NCBI GenBank assembly: GCA_003511945.1
Contig: DOJA01000122.1
Location: 1 to 11,245, forward strand
DNA: 11,245 bases
Source of the DNA: Phycisphaerales bacterium
GTDB lineage: Bacteria; Planctomycetota; Phycisphaerae; Phycisphaerales; UBA1924
Direction: 5' to 3'
Under the pieces are notes generated by a model that was not told the DNA's origin, searched no databases, and saw nothing but the letters and a program-made list of their open reading frames with translations. How positions within the stretch are numbered: the stretch's first letter is position 1; each line of letters opens with the position of its first letter. Below are positions 1-6,909 of the stretch, piece after piece. The position numbers and the translations under genes are program-made.

Positions 1-327
1 CTGGCGGCGCTGGCGCTCGTCCGTTCCATCGCTCACCGGCTCGGCAGCATCGATGAGGACCGGCTGCACGCGGAGGTCCGCGTCCGTGTGATGGTCAGCG
101 CCGAAGGGGCGGAGGCGTCCCTCGGCTCGACGCTCGCGCGGGAACTGGCCTTTGCTGTCCACCACGCGGTGCACCACAACGCGATGATCGCGTCCATCGC
201 GGGCGAACTGGGCATTGCTTGCCCCGCGGGCTTCGGCAAGGCGCCCTCGACCGCCAACCACGAGCGCTGCCAGGCCCGGGGGACCGGGGGGACCACTCAC
301 GCGACGGAGGCCAGCGGGACGCGCTGA
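1..327 (+). CDS. DinB-like (DinB superfamily) protein, C-terminal part
   Basis: The reading frame is open from the window edge to TGA at 325-327, giving the last 108 residues of a protein whose start lies upstream. The fragment reads LARELAFAVHHAVHHNAMIA and then GFGKAPSTANHERCQ. The clustered histidines in a helix followed by a GFG-APST-type tail match the C-terminal part of DinB-like four-helix metal-binding proteins as I know them. In that family a histidine of this helix is usually a metal ligand. Members include thiol-dependent transferases and many proteins of unknown role, so no substrate can be named. The last residues (about 90-108) are Gly/Thr-rich and look unconserved. The next gene starts 25 nt downstream on the same strand, so the two are probably co-transcribed. 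Family assignment is fairly sure; function is unknown. Confidence 0.72.
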   Translation: MAALALVRSIAHRLGSIDEDRLHAEVRVRVMVSAEGAEASLGSTLARELAFAVHHAVHHNAMIASIAGELGIACPAGFGKAPSTANHERCQARGTGGTTHATEASGTR

Positions 328-352
328 CGCGCCGCCCTCATCCACCTCTTCC

Positions 353-1093
353 ATGTGCACTGTGACAATCATCCCGCTGCCGGGGGGCGGCCTGCGGTTG
401 ATGACCAACCGCGACGAGAGCCGCGCTCGTCCAGCCGCCGCCCCGCCCGCGCTGCGGGAGTCTCCGGCCGGTGTGCAGGGGCTCTGGCCCCTCGACCCCG
501 TGGGCGGGGGCACCTGGGTCGCTTCCAACGAGCACGGGGTGGTCCTCGCGCTGCTCAACGGCAACCCCCGACCGATGCCCGCCATGCCGACGCCTGAGCG
601 CCTGCGCTCGCGCGGCGGGCTCATCCCTTCGCTGGCGTACGCACGACGGGCCGCCGACGCGCTGGCCGTGCTCCGCGCGGGCGAACTGGATGAGTTCGCG
701 CCCTTCCGCCTGGTGGCCGCCGACGGGTCGGGGGTGCTCGACGCGGCCTGGGACCGGCGCCGGCTCCAGATCACCCGGCGCATTCTTGAACCTGTCTGCT
801 TCGTCTCGTCGGGGCTGGGCGACGAGCGGGTGAGCCAGCGGTTGTCGCTCTTTTCGATGTGGATGGAAGAGCGCGGCGTCTCCCGCGCCAGCCAGACCTC
901 CTTCCACGATCACCGCTGGCCCGACAAGCCGGAGGTCAGCGTCATGATGTCGCGTGCCGACGCCCGCACCGTCTCCGTCACCACGGTGGAGGTGACGCGC
1001 GACGGCTCCTCGGCGATGATCTACCGCGACGACGCGGGCCAGACCGAGGCGCGCCTGCCCCGCGTCGAAGCGCTGGCGATCAGGCGGGCATGA
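353..1093 (+). CDS. NRDE/TANGO2-family protein
   Basis: This 246-aa protein begins MCTVTIIPLP and carries the name-giving NRDE motif at residues 19-22. It also has a GGGTWVASNEHGVVLALLNG block at 51-70 and a C-terminal SRADARTVSVTTVEV stretch at about 200-214. These are hallmarks of the NRDE (TANGO2, DUF833) family. Cys2 would become the N-terminal residue after Met removal, the position of the catalytic nucleophile in the related Ntn-hydrolase fold. TANGO2 proteins are linked to lipid and haem handling in eukaryotes, but the bacterial reaction is not settled. I chose the ATG at 353 over an upstream in-frame start at 215 because MCTVT is the conserved family start; no clear Shine-Dalgarno precedes it. 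Its stop overlaps the next gene's start (ATGA at 1090-1093), so the two are translationally coupled. Confidence 0.88.
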   Translation: MCTVTIIPLPGGGLRLMTNRDESRARPAAAPPALRESPAGVQGLWPLDPVGGGTWVASNEHGVVLALLNGNPRPMPAMPTPERLRSRGGLIPSLAYARRAADALAVLRAGELDEFAPFRLVAADGSGVLDAAWDRRRLQITRRILEPVCFVSSGLGDERVSQRLSLFSMWMEERGVSRASQTSFHDHRWPDKPEVSVMMSRADARTVSVTTVEVTRDGSSAMIYRDDAGQTEARLPRVEALAIRRA

Positions 1094-3879
1094 CCGAGCC
1101 GAAGCACCCGACACGCCCGCTGTGGAGGCGCATCGTCACCAACCGGTGGGTGCTGCTGTACCTCGCCCTCCTGGCGGCGTCGCACGCGGTCATCGCCTGG
1201 AGGAGCGCCCGACCGTCGCCCCCCGGCTCCCCCGGATCCCCCGGATCCCCCGGATCCCCCGGATCCCTCGCCTCCCCCGCGCTCCTCGAACTCCGCGCCG
1301 CCATCACCGTGCCGCAGACGGACGACCGTGGCCCGATCCCCGGGAGCGCCGCCTCGCTCTCTGTCCTTCGCTGGCCCGCCGCTCAGGACGCGACTCCGGC
1401 GCCCGTGGCCCGCGTGCCCATCATCCTGCTCCACGGCTCGCCCTCCGGCGGCGGGAAGGACTTCCGCGCCTTCGCGCCCCGTCTGGCGGCGGCGGGCTAC
1501 GAGGTCTTCGCCCCCGATCTGCCCGGCTTCGGCGCCTCGGACAAGGAGGCGCCTTCGTACTCCATCCGCGCCGGGGCGCACACGGTGCTGGCGATGATGG
1601 ACGCGCTCGACCTCCCCCGCGCGCACCTGCTGGGGTGGTCGCAGGGAGGCGGCCCGGCGCTGTGGGCGTCCGACCTGGCGCCGGAGCGCGTGGCGTCGCT
1701 CATCATGCTTGCGTCCATCGGCGTGCAGGAGACCGAGGGCTCGGGCGACCGGTTCTTCGAGCACGCCAAGTACCGGCTCGGACAGGTCCTCCTGCTGGGC
1801 GTGGCGCCCGCGGTCCCGCATTTCGGGCTGCTGGGGCCGCGCTGGTTCCGCCACGCCTTCCTGCACAACTTCATCGACACCGACCTGCGCCCCGTGCGCC
1901 CGCTCATGCAGCGGCTGCGCACGCCCACGCTCATCCTGCACGGGCGCCACGACTTCCTCACTCCCGCCTGGGGCGCGGAGGTCCACCACGCGCTGATCCA
2001 GCCCAGCACGCTGGTGATGCTGGACGCCGACCACTTCATCCCCCTGCCCGAGCCGATGGGCGACGCCCGCGCGCTCGACGCCGGCGTCGCCCACGCCCTG
2101 GCCTTCGTCGCCCGCCACGACGACCCCGGTGCGCCGGTCCTCCGGGGCTCGGCGGTCTTCGCCCCCCCGGAGTCCCATATCGCCAGCCGCCTGGGCGGGA
2201 TCGAGTTCTCCCGTTCCACTCCCTGGTGGGTCATCATCGGGCTCATCACGGTGGCCACATTCATCAGCGAGGACCTGGCCACCATCACGGTCGGGCTGCT
2301 GATCGCCAGCCAGGCGCTGGACTGGGGCGTGGGGCTCATCGGCTGCTTCATCGCCATCGTGGTCGGGGACTTCTCGCTCTGGGCGCTGGGGCGGTTCCTG
2401 GGGCGTCGCGTGCTGAAGTGGCCCATCATCCGGGGCATGGTCACCGAGGAGTCCCTCGACCGCTGGGGGCGCGTGTTCGATGCGCACACGGGCAAGGCGG
2501 TGATCCTCTCCCGCTTCCTGCCGGGGACGCGCCTGCCGACCTATATCGCCGCGGGCATCCTCGCCAAGCAGGCCCACCACTTCCTGCTGTGGATCGCCCT
2601 CGCGGCGCTGCTCTGGACTCCCTTCCTGCTCGTTCTGACCATGCTCATCGGCCCGCGGCTGCTGGATGTCTTCCGCACCGTGTTCCACGGGCCGTGGGCG
2701 ATCGTCGCTGCTGTTGTTGTGGTGTTCATCATCATCCGGGTGATCGGCTACGAGACCACCGAACAGGGGCGCGATCGGCTCAAGCGCGACCTGCGTCTGC
2801 TGGTGTCGCCCGAGTTCTGGCCCGCGTGGCTCTACTACCTGCCCTGGGCGCCCGTGTACCTCTGGCTGGCCCTGCGCCACCGGGGCTTCATGTCGTTCAC
2901 CTGCGCCAACCCGGGCATCTCCAACGGCGGGGGCCTGATCGGCGAATCCAAGTCCGCGATCCTCGACGGGTTCCGAGCCGTGGGCGAAGTCGTCCTTCCC
3001 TGGGGCGTCATCCCCGACGGCGGGTCCCCCGAGGCCCGCGCCAAGGCCGCCCTCGACATGCTCCGACAGCGCCCGGAACTGGGCGGACTCCCCGTCGTTC
3101 TCAAGCCCGACTTCGCCTACCGCGGCACAGGCATGCGCATCGCCCGCACCGAGCGCGACCTGCTGGACTACTTCGCGCACTTCCACTTCCAGGTCCAGAT
3201 GCAGCGCTATCACCCCGGGCCGCACGAACTGGGGGTCATGTGGACCCGCCTGCCGACCCCCGGCGCCCGCGTCAACGACTGGCCCGGCGAGGTCTTCAGC
3301 GCCACGGGCAAGGTCTTCCCGGTGATCGAGGGCGACGGGAAGCACACGCTGGAGGTGCTCATCTGGAACCATCCGCGCTTCCGCATGCAGGCGCCGGTGT
3401 TCCTCAAGCGGCACGCCGCCATCCTCGATCGCGTGCTGGAGAAGGGCGAGCCCTTCGTCCTTGCCAGGGCCGGGAACCACTGCCAGGGCACGAAGTTCGT
3501 TGACGCGCTCCCCGAGATCAGCCCTGCCCTGGCGGCCCGGATCGACCGGATCGCCCAGTCCTTCCGCGAGCCCGGCACCGACCGGCGCGCCGACTTCGGA
3601 CGCTTCGACATCCGCTACGAAGACCCCCAGGCGGTGCAGCGGGGCGAGGGCTTCATGGTGGTCGAGTTCAACGGCACCAGCAGCGAGGCCACCGCCATGT
3701 ACGACCCCCACCAGCCCCTGTGGTGGGGGTGGGCGCTGCTCTTCCGCCAGTGGGGCCGGCTGTTCGCCATCGGCGCCGCCCGTCGTCGCGAGGGCGTCCA
3801 GCCCCTCTCGCCCGCGCAGGCCTACGCCCTGTGGCGGAAGCACCGCCCCACCGACCCGGGCGTCAAGATCAGCGATTGA
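1090..3879 (+). CDS. Three-domain membrane protein: alpha/beta hydrolase, DedA/VTT, ATP-grasp
   Basis: This 929-aa fusion starts at ATG 1090, overlapping the NRDE stop. Residues 19-36 form an N-terminal membrane anchor after a basic WRR stretch, followed by a Gly-Ser-Pro linker (46-59). Residues about 105-345 are an alpha/beta hydrolase: oxyanion HG at 115-116, nucleophile S184 in GWSQGG, acid D288 in GRHD and H315 in DADHF. Residues about 376-555 are a DedA/VTT (SNARE-associated) domain with E394, GDFSLWALGRFLGRR (426-440) and SRFLPGTRLPTYIAAG (474-489). The R475/R481 spacing matches the paired essential arginines known in E. coli DedA proteins. Further membrane helices lie at about 497-520, 535-553 and 578-596. 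Residues about 600-900 are ATP-grasp-like: K672 in VVLKPDFAYRGTG, IEGDGKHTL (747-753), D840, and E859/N861 in VVEFNG. All expected catalytic residues are present. I infer lipid or headgroup hydrolysis, flipping and ligation; substrates are unknown. Confidence 0.87.
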   Translation: MTEPKHPTRPLWRRIVTNRWVLLYLALLAASHAVIAWRSARPSPPGSPGSPGSPGSPGSLASPALLELRAAITVPQTDDRGPIPGSAASLSVLRWPAAQDATPAPVARVPIILLHGSPSGGGKDFRAFAPRLAAAGYEVFAPDLPGFGASDKEAPSYSIRAGAHTVLAMMDALDLPRAHLLGWSQGGGPALWASDLAPERVASLIMLASIGVQETEGSGDRFFEHAKYRLGQVLLLGVAPAVPHFGLLGPRWFRHAFLHNFIDTDLRPVRPLMQRLRTPTLILHGRHDFLTPAWGAEVHHALIQPSTLVMLDADHFIPLPEPMGDARALDAGVAHALAFVARHDDPGAPVLRGSAVFAPPESHIASRLGGIEFSRSTPWWVIIGLITVATFISEDLATITVGLLIASQALDWGVGLIGCFIAIVVGDFSLWALGRFLGRRVLKWPIIRGMVTEESLDRWGRVFDAHTGKAVILSRFLPGTRLPTYIAAGILAKQAHHFLLWIALAALLWTPFLLVLTMLIGPRLLDVFRTVFHGPWAIVAAVVVVFIIIRVIGYETTEQGRDRLKRDLRLLVSPEFWPAWLYYLPWAPVYLWLALRHRGFMSFTCANPGISNGGGLIGESKSAILDGFRAVGEVVLPWGVIPDGGSPEARAKAALDMLRQRPELGGLPVVLKPDFAYRGTGMRIARTERDLLDYFAHFHFQVQMQRYHPGPHELGVMWTRLPTPGARVNDWPGEVFSATGKVFPVIEGDGKHTLEVLIWNHPRFRMQAPVFLKRHAAILDRVLEKGEPFVLARAGNHCQGTKFVDALPEISPALAARIDRIAQSFREPGTDRRADFGRFDIRYEDPQAVQRGEGFMVVEFNGTSSEATAMYDPHQPLWWGWALLFRQWGRLFAIGAARRREGVQPLSPAQAYALWRKHRPTDPGVKISD
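1231..1266 (+). repeat. Four perfect copies of a 9-nt repeat encoding a Gly-Ser-Pro linker
   Basis: The 9-mer cccggatcc occurs four times head to tail with no mismatch, in frame inside the fusion gene. It encodes collagen-like Gly-Ser-Pro triplets at residues 46-59, between the membrane anchor and the hydrolase domain. Because the unit is three codons, gain or loss of copies by replication slippage would change linker length without breaking the frame. Confidence 0.93.
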
Positions 3880-3882
3880 CTC

Positions 3883-3896
3883 CGCCCTTCGGGGCG
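3883..3896 (+). other. Intercistronic hairpin with a UUCG tetraloop
   Basis: CGCCC, TTCG, GGGCG forms a perfect 5-bp stem capped by the very stable C(UUCG)G tetraloop. It starts four bases after the stop codon of the fusion gene, in the 55-nt gap before the BFN gene. No T-run follows, so it is not a standard intrinsic terminator. It could be a 3'-end stabiliser, a processing boundary or a partial attenuator between the two cistrons. The pairing is seen directly; the role is inference. Confidence 0.55.
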
Positions 3897-3920
3897 CACA
3901 GGATCATCGCCGGAGCGGTC

Positions 3921-3925
3921 GGAGG
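3921..3925 (+). promoter_or_regulatory. Shine-Dalgarno site of the BFN gene
   Basis: GGAGG lies nine bases before the ATG at 3935. It supports this start over longer in-frame readings that would run back into the end of the fusion gene. Confidence 0.75.
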
Positions 3926-3934
3926 GTGCGGTCG

Positions 3935-4339
3935 ATGAGCGTGCTGATGGAACTCTCCCGGATCCTCATCCGCGAGAACAACGACTACCAGATCATCGAA
4001 CTCCGCGAGGTCGACGGCGACCGCACCTTCCCCATCGTCATCGGGCTCCCGGAGGCCCAGGCCATCGAGCGGCGCCTCCACGGCATCGAGATCAAGCGGC
4101 CCCAGACCCACGAGCTCCTCGCCCATGTCATCGAGGCCTTCGGCGGAGAGCTCGTCTCCATCACCATCAACGACCTCGCCGAGCACACCTTCTTCGCCAC
4201 CCTGGACATCAGGAAGCCCGACGGCTCCACCATGAACATCGATTCCCGCCCCAGCGACGCCATCGCGCTGGGCATCGCCAAGGGCGTGCCCGTCTTCGTC
4301 GAGGAGCGCGTCCTGGACGAGGCGCAGTCCGAATGCTGA
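3935..4339 (+). CDS. Bifunctional nuclease (BFN/DUF151) domain protein
   Basis: This compact 134-aa protein matches the BFN (DUF151) family over its whole length. Visible family features are the ELREVDGDRTFPIVIGLPEA segment (22-41), an ERR-LHG helix (45-50), the PQTHELL stretch (56-62) and the signature SRPSDAIALGIAKGVPVFVEE (104-124). Family members include a plant protein with DNase and RNase activity and many bacterial single-domain proteins of unclear role, including some that occur beside translation or tRNA genes. The start at 3935 is supported by GGAGG nine bases upstream. The gene ends inside the start of truD (7-nt overlap), which implies translational coupling with a tRNA-modifying enzyme. 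Family assignment is strong; nuclease activity here is not shown. Confidence 0.9.
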   Translation: MSVLMELSRILIRENNDYQIIELREVDGDRTFPIVIGLPEAQAIERRLHGIEIKRPQTHELLAHVIEAFGGELVSITINDLAEHTFFATLDIRKPDGSTMNIDSRPSDAIALGIAKGVPVFVEERVLDEAQSEC

Positions 4340-5694
4340 CCCCCGCCGGCGCGACCGCGACGACCGCTGCCACCCTCGCGCCGTGGCCCTTCCCCTTCGG
4401 CTCGCACTACGCCACCCCCGACCTGCCCGGGATCGGCGGGGTCATCAAGCAGCGCGAAGAGGACTTCCTCGTCGACGAGCAGCCCCGCTACCAGCCCGTG
4501 GGCGAGGGCGAGCACTGCTACCTGCTGATCGAGAAGCGCGGGCTCTCCACCCAGGAGGTGGTCGCCCTGCTCGCGCGCCACTTCCGCGTGCCCAGGCGAG
4601 CGATCGGCTTCGCGGGCATGAAGGACAAGCGGGCCATCACCCGCCAGGTGTTCAGCGTCCACACCCCCGGCAGCACGATCGACGACTTCCCCATGCTCCA
4701 GAACGACCGCGCCGCGGTCCTCTGGGCCGACATGCACACGAACAAGCTCCGGCTCGGGCATCTTCGAGGCAACCGGTTCTCCGTCAAGGTCCGGGGCGTG
4801 CGCATGACGCAGGTGCTCGGCGCCCGAATCGTGCTGGAGCGCCTCCGGACCACCGGGGTGCCCAACTTCGCGGGCGAGCAGCGGTTCGGCGTGCGCCTGA
4901 ACAACCACACCCTCGGGCGGTTCATGCTCCGCGAGGACTACAGCGCCCTGCTCGACGAGCTCCTCGCCCCCGACCCGCGCTTCCCGCACCTGAACCGCGA
5001 GGCCCGCGCGCACTACGCGGCGGGCGACTACCGGGCCGCGATCATGGCCTACCCGCGGGGCTGTCGCTACGAGTGTGCCGCGCTCAACGCGCTGCTCAAG
5101 GGCCCCAATCCCCAGAAGGCGTTCGAGGCCGTCGACGCCGCCCAGCGCCGGTTCTGGTGCTCCGCGTTCCAGTCGGCGGTCTTCAACCGTGTGCTCATGG
5201 AGCGTCTGGAAGGGCGCCCCGCGCCGCTCGACGCGCTCGTCGAGGGCGATCTGGCCTGGAAGCACGACAACGGCGCCGTCTTCGCCGTCGACGCCCCCAC
5301 CCTGGGCGACCCGCGCACCACCGAGCGCCTCCGCGCCGGGGAGATCAGCCCCAGCGGGCCTGTGTGGGGCGCGGAGATGACCCGCGCCGCCGGCGCACCG
5401 GGCGACACCGAGCGCCGGCTCCTCGACGAGGGCAGCGTCACCCCCGAGGCCCTCGAACTGTTCGCCCGGCGCATGGGCCCGGCGATGTCCGGTGCGCGCC
5501 GCCCGCTCCGGGTTCCCCTCATCGACCCCGAGGTCGAGGGCGGCATCGACGAGCACGGCGAGTATGTGCGCTGCGCCTTCGAACTCCCCCCCGGCGCCTT
5601 CGCCACCGTCGTGATGCGCGAAGTCATGAAGAACGACGCCCCGCCCACCGGCGACGGCCAGGACGCGCACGCCGAGGAGGGCGAGGCCGAATGA
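4333..5694 (+). CDS. truD: tRNA pseudouridine(13) synthase TruD
   Basis: TruD isomerises uridine 13 of the tRNA D-arm to pseudouridine in the cytoplasm. The 453-aa product has the family motifs in order: GGVIKQREEDFLVDE near the N-terminus (35-49); GFAGMKDKRAITRQ (92-105) with the presumed catalytic Asp98; LGHLRGNRFSVKVRG (141-155); NFAGEQRFGVRLNNHTLGR (178-196); FWCSAFQSAVFNRVL (274-288); ISPSGPVWG (338-346); and LPPGAFATVVMREVM (418-432). It is about 100 residues longer than the E. coli enzyme, mainly within the TRUD insertion domain (about 180-345) and in an acidic tail after 434. The ATG at 4333 lies in ATGCTGA, overlapping the BFN stop; a weak GAGG is ten bases upstream. The stop overlaps the HAD start as ATGA. 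The first 30 or so residues look unconserved, so a slightly later start is possible. Confidence 0.93.
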   Translation: MLTPAGATATTAATLAPWPFPFGSHYATPDLPGIGGVIKQREEDFLVDEQPRYQPVGEGEHCYLLIEKRGLSTQEVVALLARHFRVPRRAIGFAGMKDKRAITRQVFSVHTPGSTIDDFPMLQNDRAAVLWADMHTNKLRLGHLRGNRFSVKVRGVRMTQVLGARIVLERLRTTGVPNFAGEQRFGVRLNNHTLGRFMLREDYSALLDELLAPDPRFPHLNREARAHYAAGDYRAAIMAYPRGCRYECAALNALLKGPNPQKAFEAVDAAQRRFWCSAFQSAVFNRVLMERLEGRPAPLDALVEGDLAWKHDNGAVFAVDAPTLGDPRTTERLRAGEISPSGPVWGAEMTRAAGAPGDTERRLLDEGSVTPEALELFARRMGPAMSGARRPLRVPLIDPEVEGGIDEHGEYVRCAFELPPGAFATVVMREVMKNDAPPTGDGQDAHAEEGEAE

Positions 5695-6338
5695 CCGACG
5701 CCGTCCGCGTGGTGTGCTTCGACCTGGGGGGCGTGGTGGTGCGCATCTGCCGCTCGTGGGAGGAGGCGTGCGCCGGCGCGGGCGTCCCCGTGCGCGCACC
5801 CGAGCGCCTCGCTCGCCCGGACCTCGCCGAGCGCCGGCGCGCCCTGGTGCGCCGCTACGAGACCGGCGGGATGTCGTGCGCCGAGTACTGGGCCGCCCTC
5901 GCCGGCGCCACGGGCGGCGCCTACACCCCGGAAGAAGTCGAGCGCGTCCACCTGGCGTGGATCCTCGAGGACTACCCCCAGATGGAAGCGCTCATCGAGC
6001 GCCTCAACCGTCTGCCCGGGCTGCGCACCGCGTGCCTCAGCAACACGAACCACGCCCACTGGGTCAGTCTGGTGGGCGGGCGATTCCCCGCGGTCGGTCG
6101 GATCGCGCACCACATCGCGTCGCACGCCATCGGCGTCGCCAAGCCCCACGAAGAGGCCTACGCCATCGTCGAGCGCGCCCTGGGCGTGCGCGGCCCGGAA
6201 GTCGCGTACTTCGACGACCTGCAGGAGAACATCGACGCCGCCCTCGCCCGCGGGTGGCGCGCCGCGCGGGTCGATCACGACGCCGACCCCGCCGCCCAGA
6301 TCGGGTCCGTCCTGCGCGAGTGGGGCGTCCCGGCCTGA
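5691..6338 (+). CDS. HAD-superfamily hydrolase (YihX-like subfamily)
   Basis: The 215-aa protein has all four HAD motifs. Motif I is FDLGGVVV with nucleophile Asp11. Motif II is LSNTN (116-120). Motif III is GVAKPHEEAY with Lys151. Motif IV is YFDDLQENIDAA with Asp175/Asp176. Motif I has Gly at the position where phosphatases usually carry a second Asp, a pattern typical of YihX-like and haloacid dehalogenase-like members that include sugar-phosphate phosphatases. A helical cap spans about 20-100. The substrate cannot be predicted. The start overlaps the truD stop (ATGA), and GAGGAGG at 5674-5680 sits ten bases upstream. It is the last gene of the plus-strand block and converges on the ACT gene 76 nt away. 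Confidence 0.88.
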   Translation: MTDAVRVVCFDLGGVVVRICRSWEEACAGAGVPVRAPERLARPDLAERRRALVRRYETGGMSCAEYWAALAGATGGAYTPEEVERVHLAWILEDYPQMEALIERLNRLPGLRTACLSNTNHAHWVSLVGGRFPAVGRIAHHIASHAIGVAKPHEEAYAIVERALGVRGPEVAYFDDLQENIDAALARGWRAARVDHDADPAAQIGSVLREWGVPA

Positions 6339-6345
6339 AGCGGTT

Positions 6346-6358
6346 CCCGGAGGCCGGG
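6346..6358. other. Small hairpin in the convergent 76-nt gap
   Basis: CCCGG, AGG, CCGGG forms a 5-bp stem seven bases after the HAD stop. There is no T-run, so only a weak or Rho-assisted stop could be argued. The rest of the gap to 6414 shows nothing definite. Confidence 0.25.
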
Positions 6359-6414
6359 CTCCCTGGCACGCGGCTCGGTGGATCGCCCGCGCTTCGCGCT
6401 CGGCGCTCGCTTCT

Positions 6415-6909
6415 TCAGCACGCCATCGGCGGGCACGGGCCCGGAAGGTCGCACTCGCCCAGCAGGCGGAACTCCTTCTTGCGCAGGATCTGGCCCGCGA
6501 GCGTCAGGTCGTCGACCGCCAGCGCGATCGTCGGCGCGCCGTTGGGCTTCAGCAGCACGGGGTAGCAGAACTGGATGTTCAGCTCCGCGCCCAGCAGGAA
6601 CAGGCACAGGCGCGTGAGGGAGTGGTCGCGCCCTACTTCGACCACGAGGATGTCCGTCTCGGAGAACGGGAGACGCTGGCGGACGAGCAGGTCGCGGGCG
6701 CAGCGGGATGAGTTCGTCACCAGGCGCACGACGGCGTAGTCGGACGCCTCCTGCACACTGAAGGCGCACACTTGGACTGTCGGGTGGTCCTCGAAGGCCT
6801 TGAGCAGTTCCAGCAGTTTGCCGACGCGGTTGTCCAGGAACACGCTGAACTGCGTCACGCTGGGGGGCGCGTAGCTCTGGGCTGTGCTGGCGGCGGCGGC
6901 TTGCGTCAT
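6415..6909 (-). CDS. Tandem ACT-domain protein
   Basis: This 164-aa protein has two ACT repeats and no catalytic domain. The first (about 18-78) begins VTQFSVFLDNRVGKLLELLKAF and contains DYAVVRLVTN. The second (about 87-150) begins with ILVVEV and contains the strand APTIALAVDD. ACT domains bind amino acids or similar ligands at subunit interfaces. Stand-alone tandem ACT proteins of this type are often annotated as amino-acid-binding regulators, but no target is evident here. The second repeat is unusual because the normal GxL loop reads GRDHSLTRL. The C-terminus is Cys/Pro-rich (GECDLPGPCPPMAC). The ATG at 6909 is preceded at eight bases by AAGGA, which decides the start against in-frame ATGs further upstream. 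The region upstream is long (about 400 nt to mqnD), so the gene probably has its own promoter. Confidence 0.8.
   Translation of the reverse strand: MTQAAAASTAQSYAPPSVTQFSVFLDNRVGKLLELLKAFEDHPTVQVCAFSVQEASDYAVVRLVTNSSRCARDLLVRQRLPFSETDILVVEVGRDHSLTRLCLFLLGAELNIQFCYPVLLKPNGAPTIALAVDDLTLAGQILRKKEFRLLGECDLPGPCPPMAC

Noticed and set aside
215..352. Upstream extension of the NRDE protein from a start at 215
   Set aside because: It would overlap the DinB-like gene by over 100 bases and add an Arg/Pro-rich segment before the conserved MCTVT start.
1122..3503. A 793-codon plus-strand frame overlapping the fusion gene
   Set aside because: An Arg/Pro/Ala-rich shift frame with no motifs; a product of high GC.
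1021..3843. A 940-codon open frame on the minus strand opposite the fusion gene
   Set aside because: It mirrors the codon bias of the GC-rich plus-strand gene, shows low-complexity Gly/Arg/Pro/Glu composition and no recognisable domain, while the plus strand has three clear domains.
3985..5799. A 604-codon minus-strand frame opposite BFN and truD
   Set aside because: Shadow of truD and BFN, both strongly supported on the plus strand.
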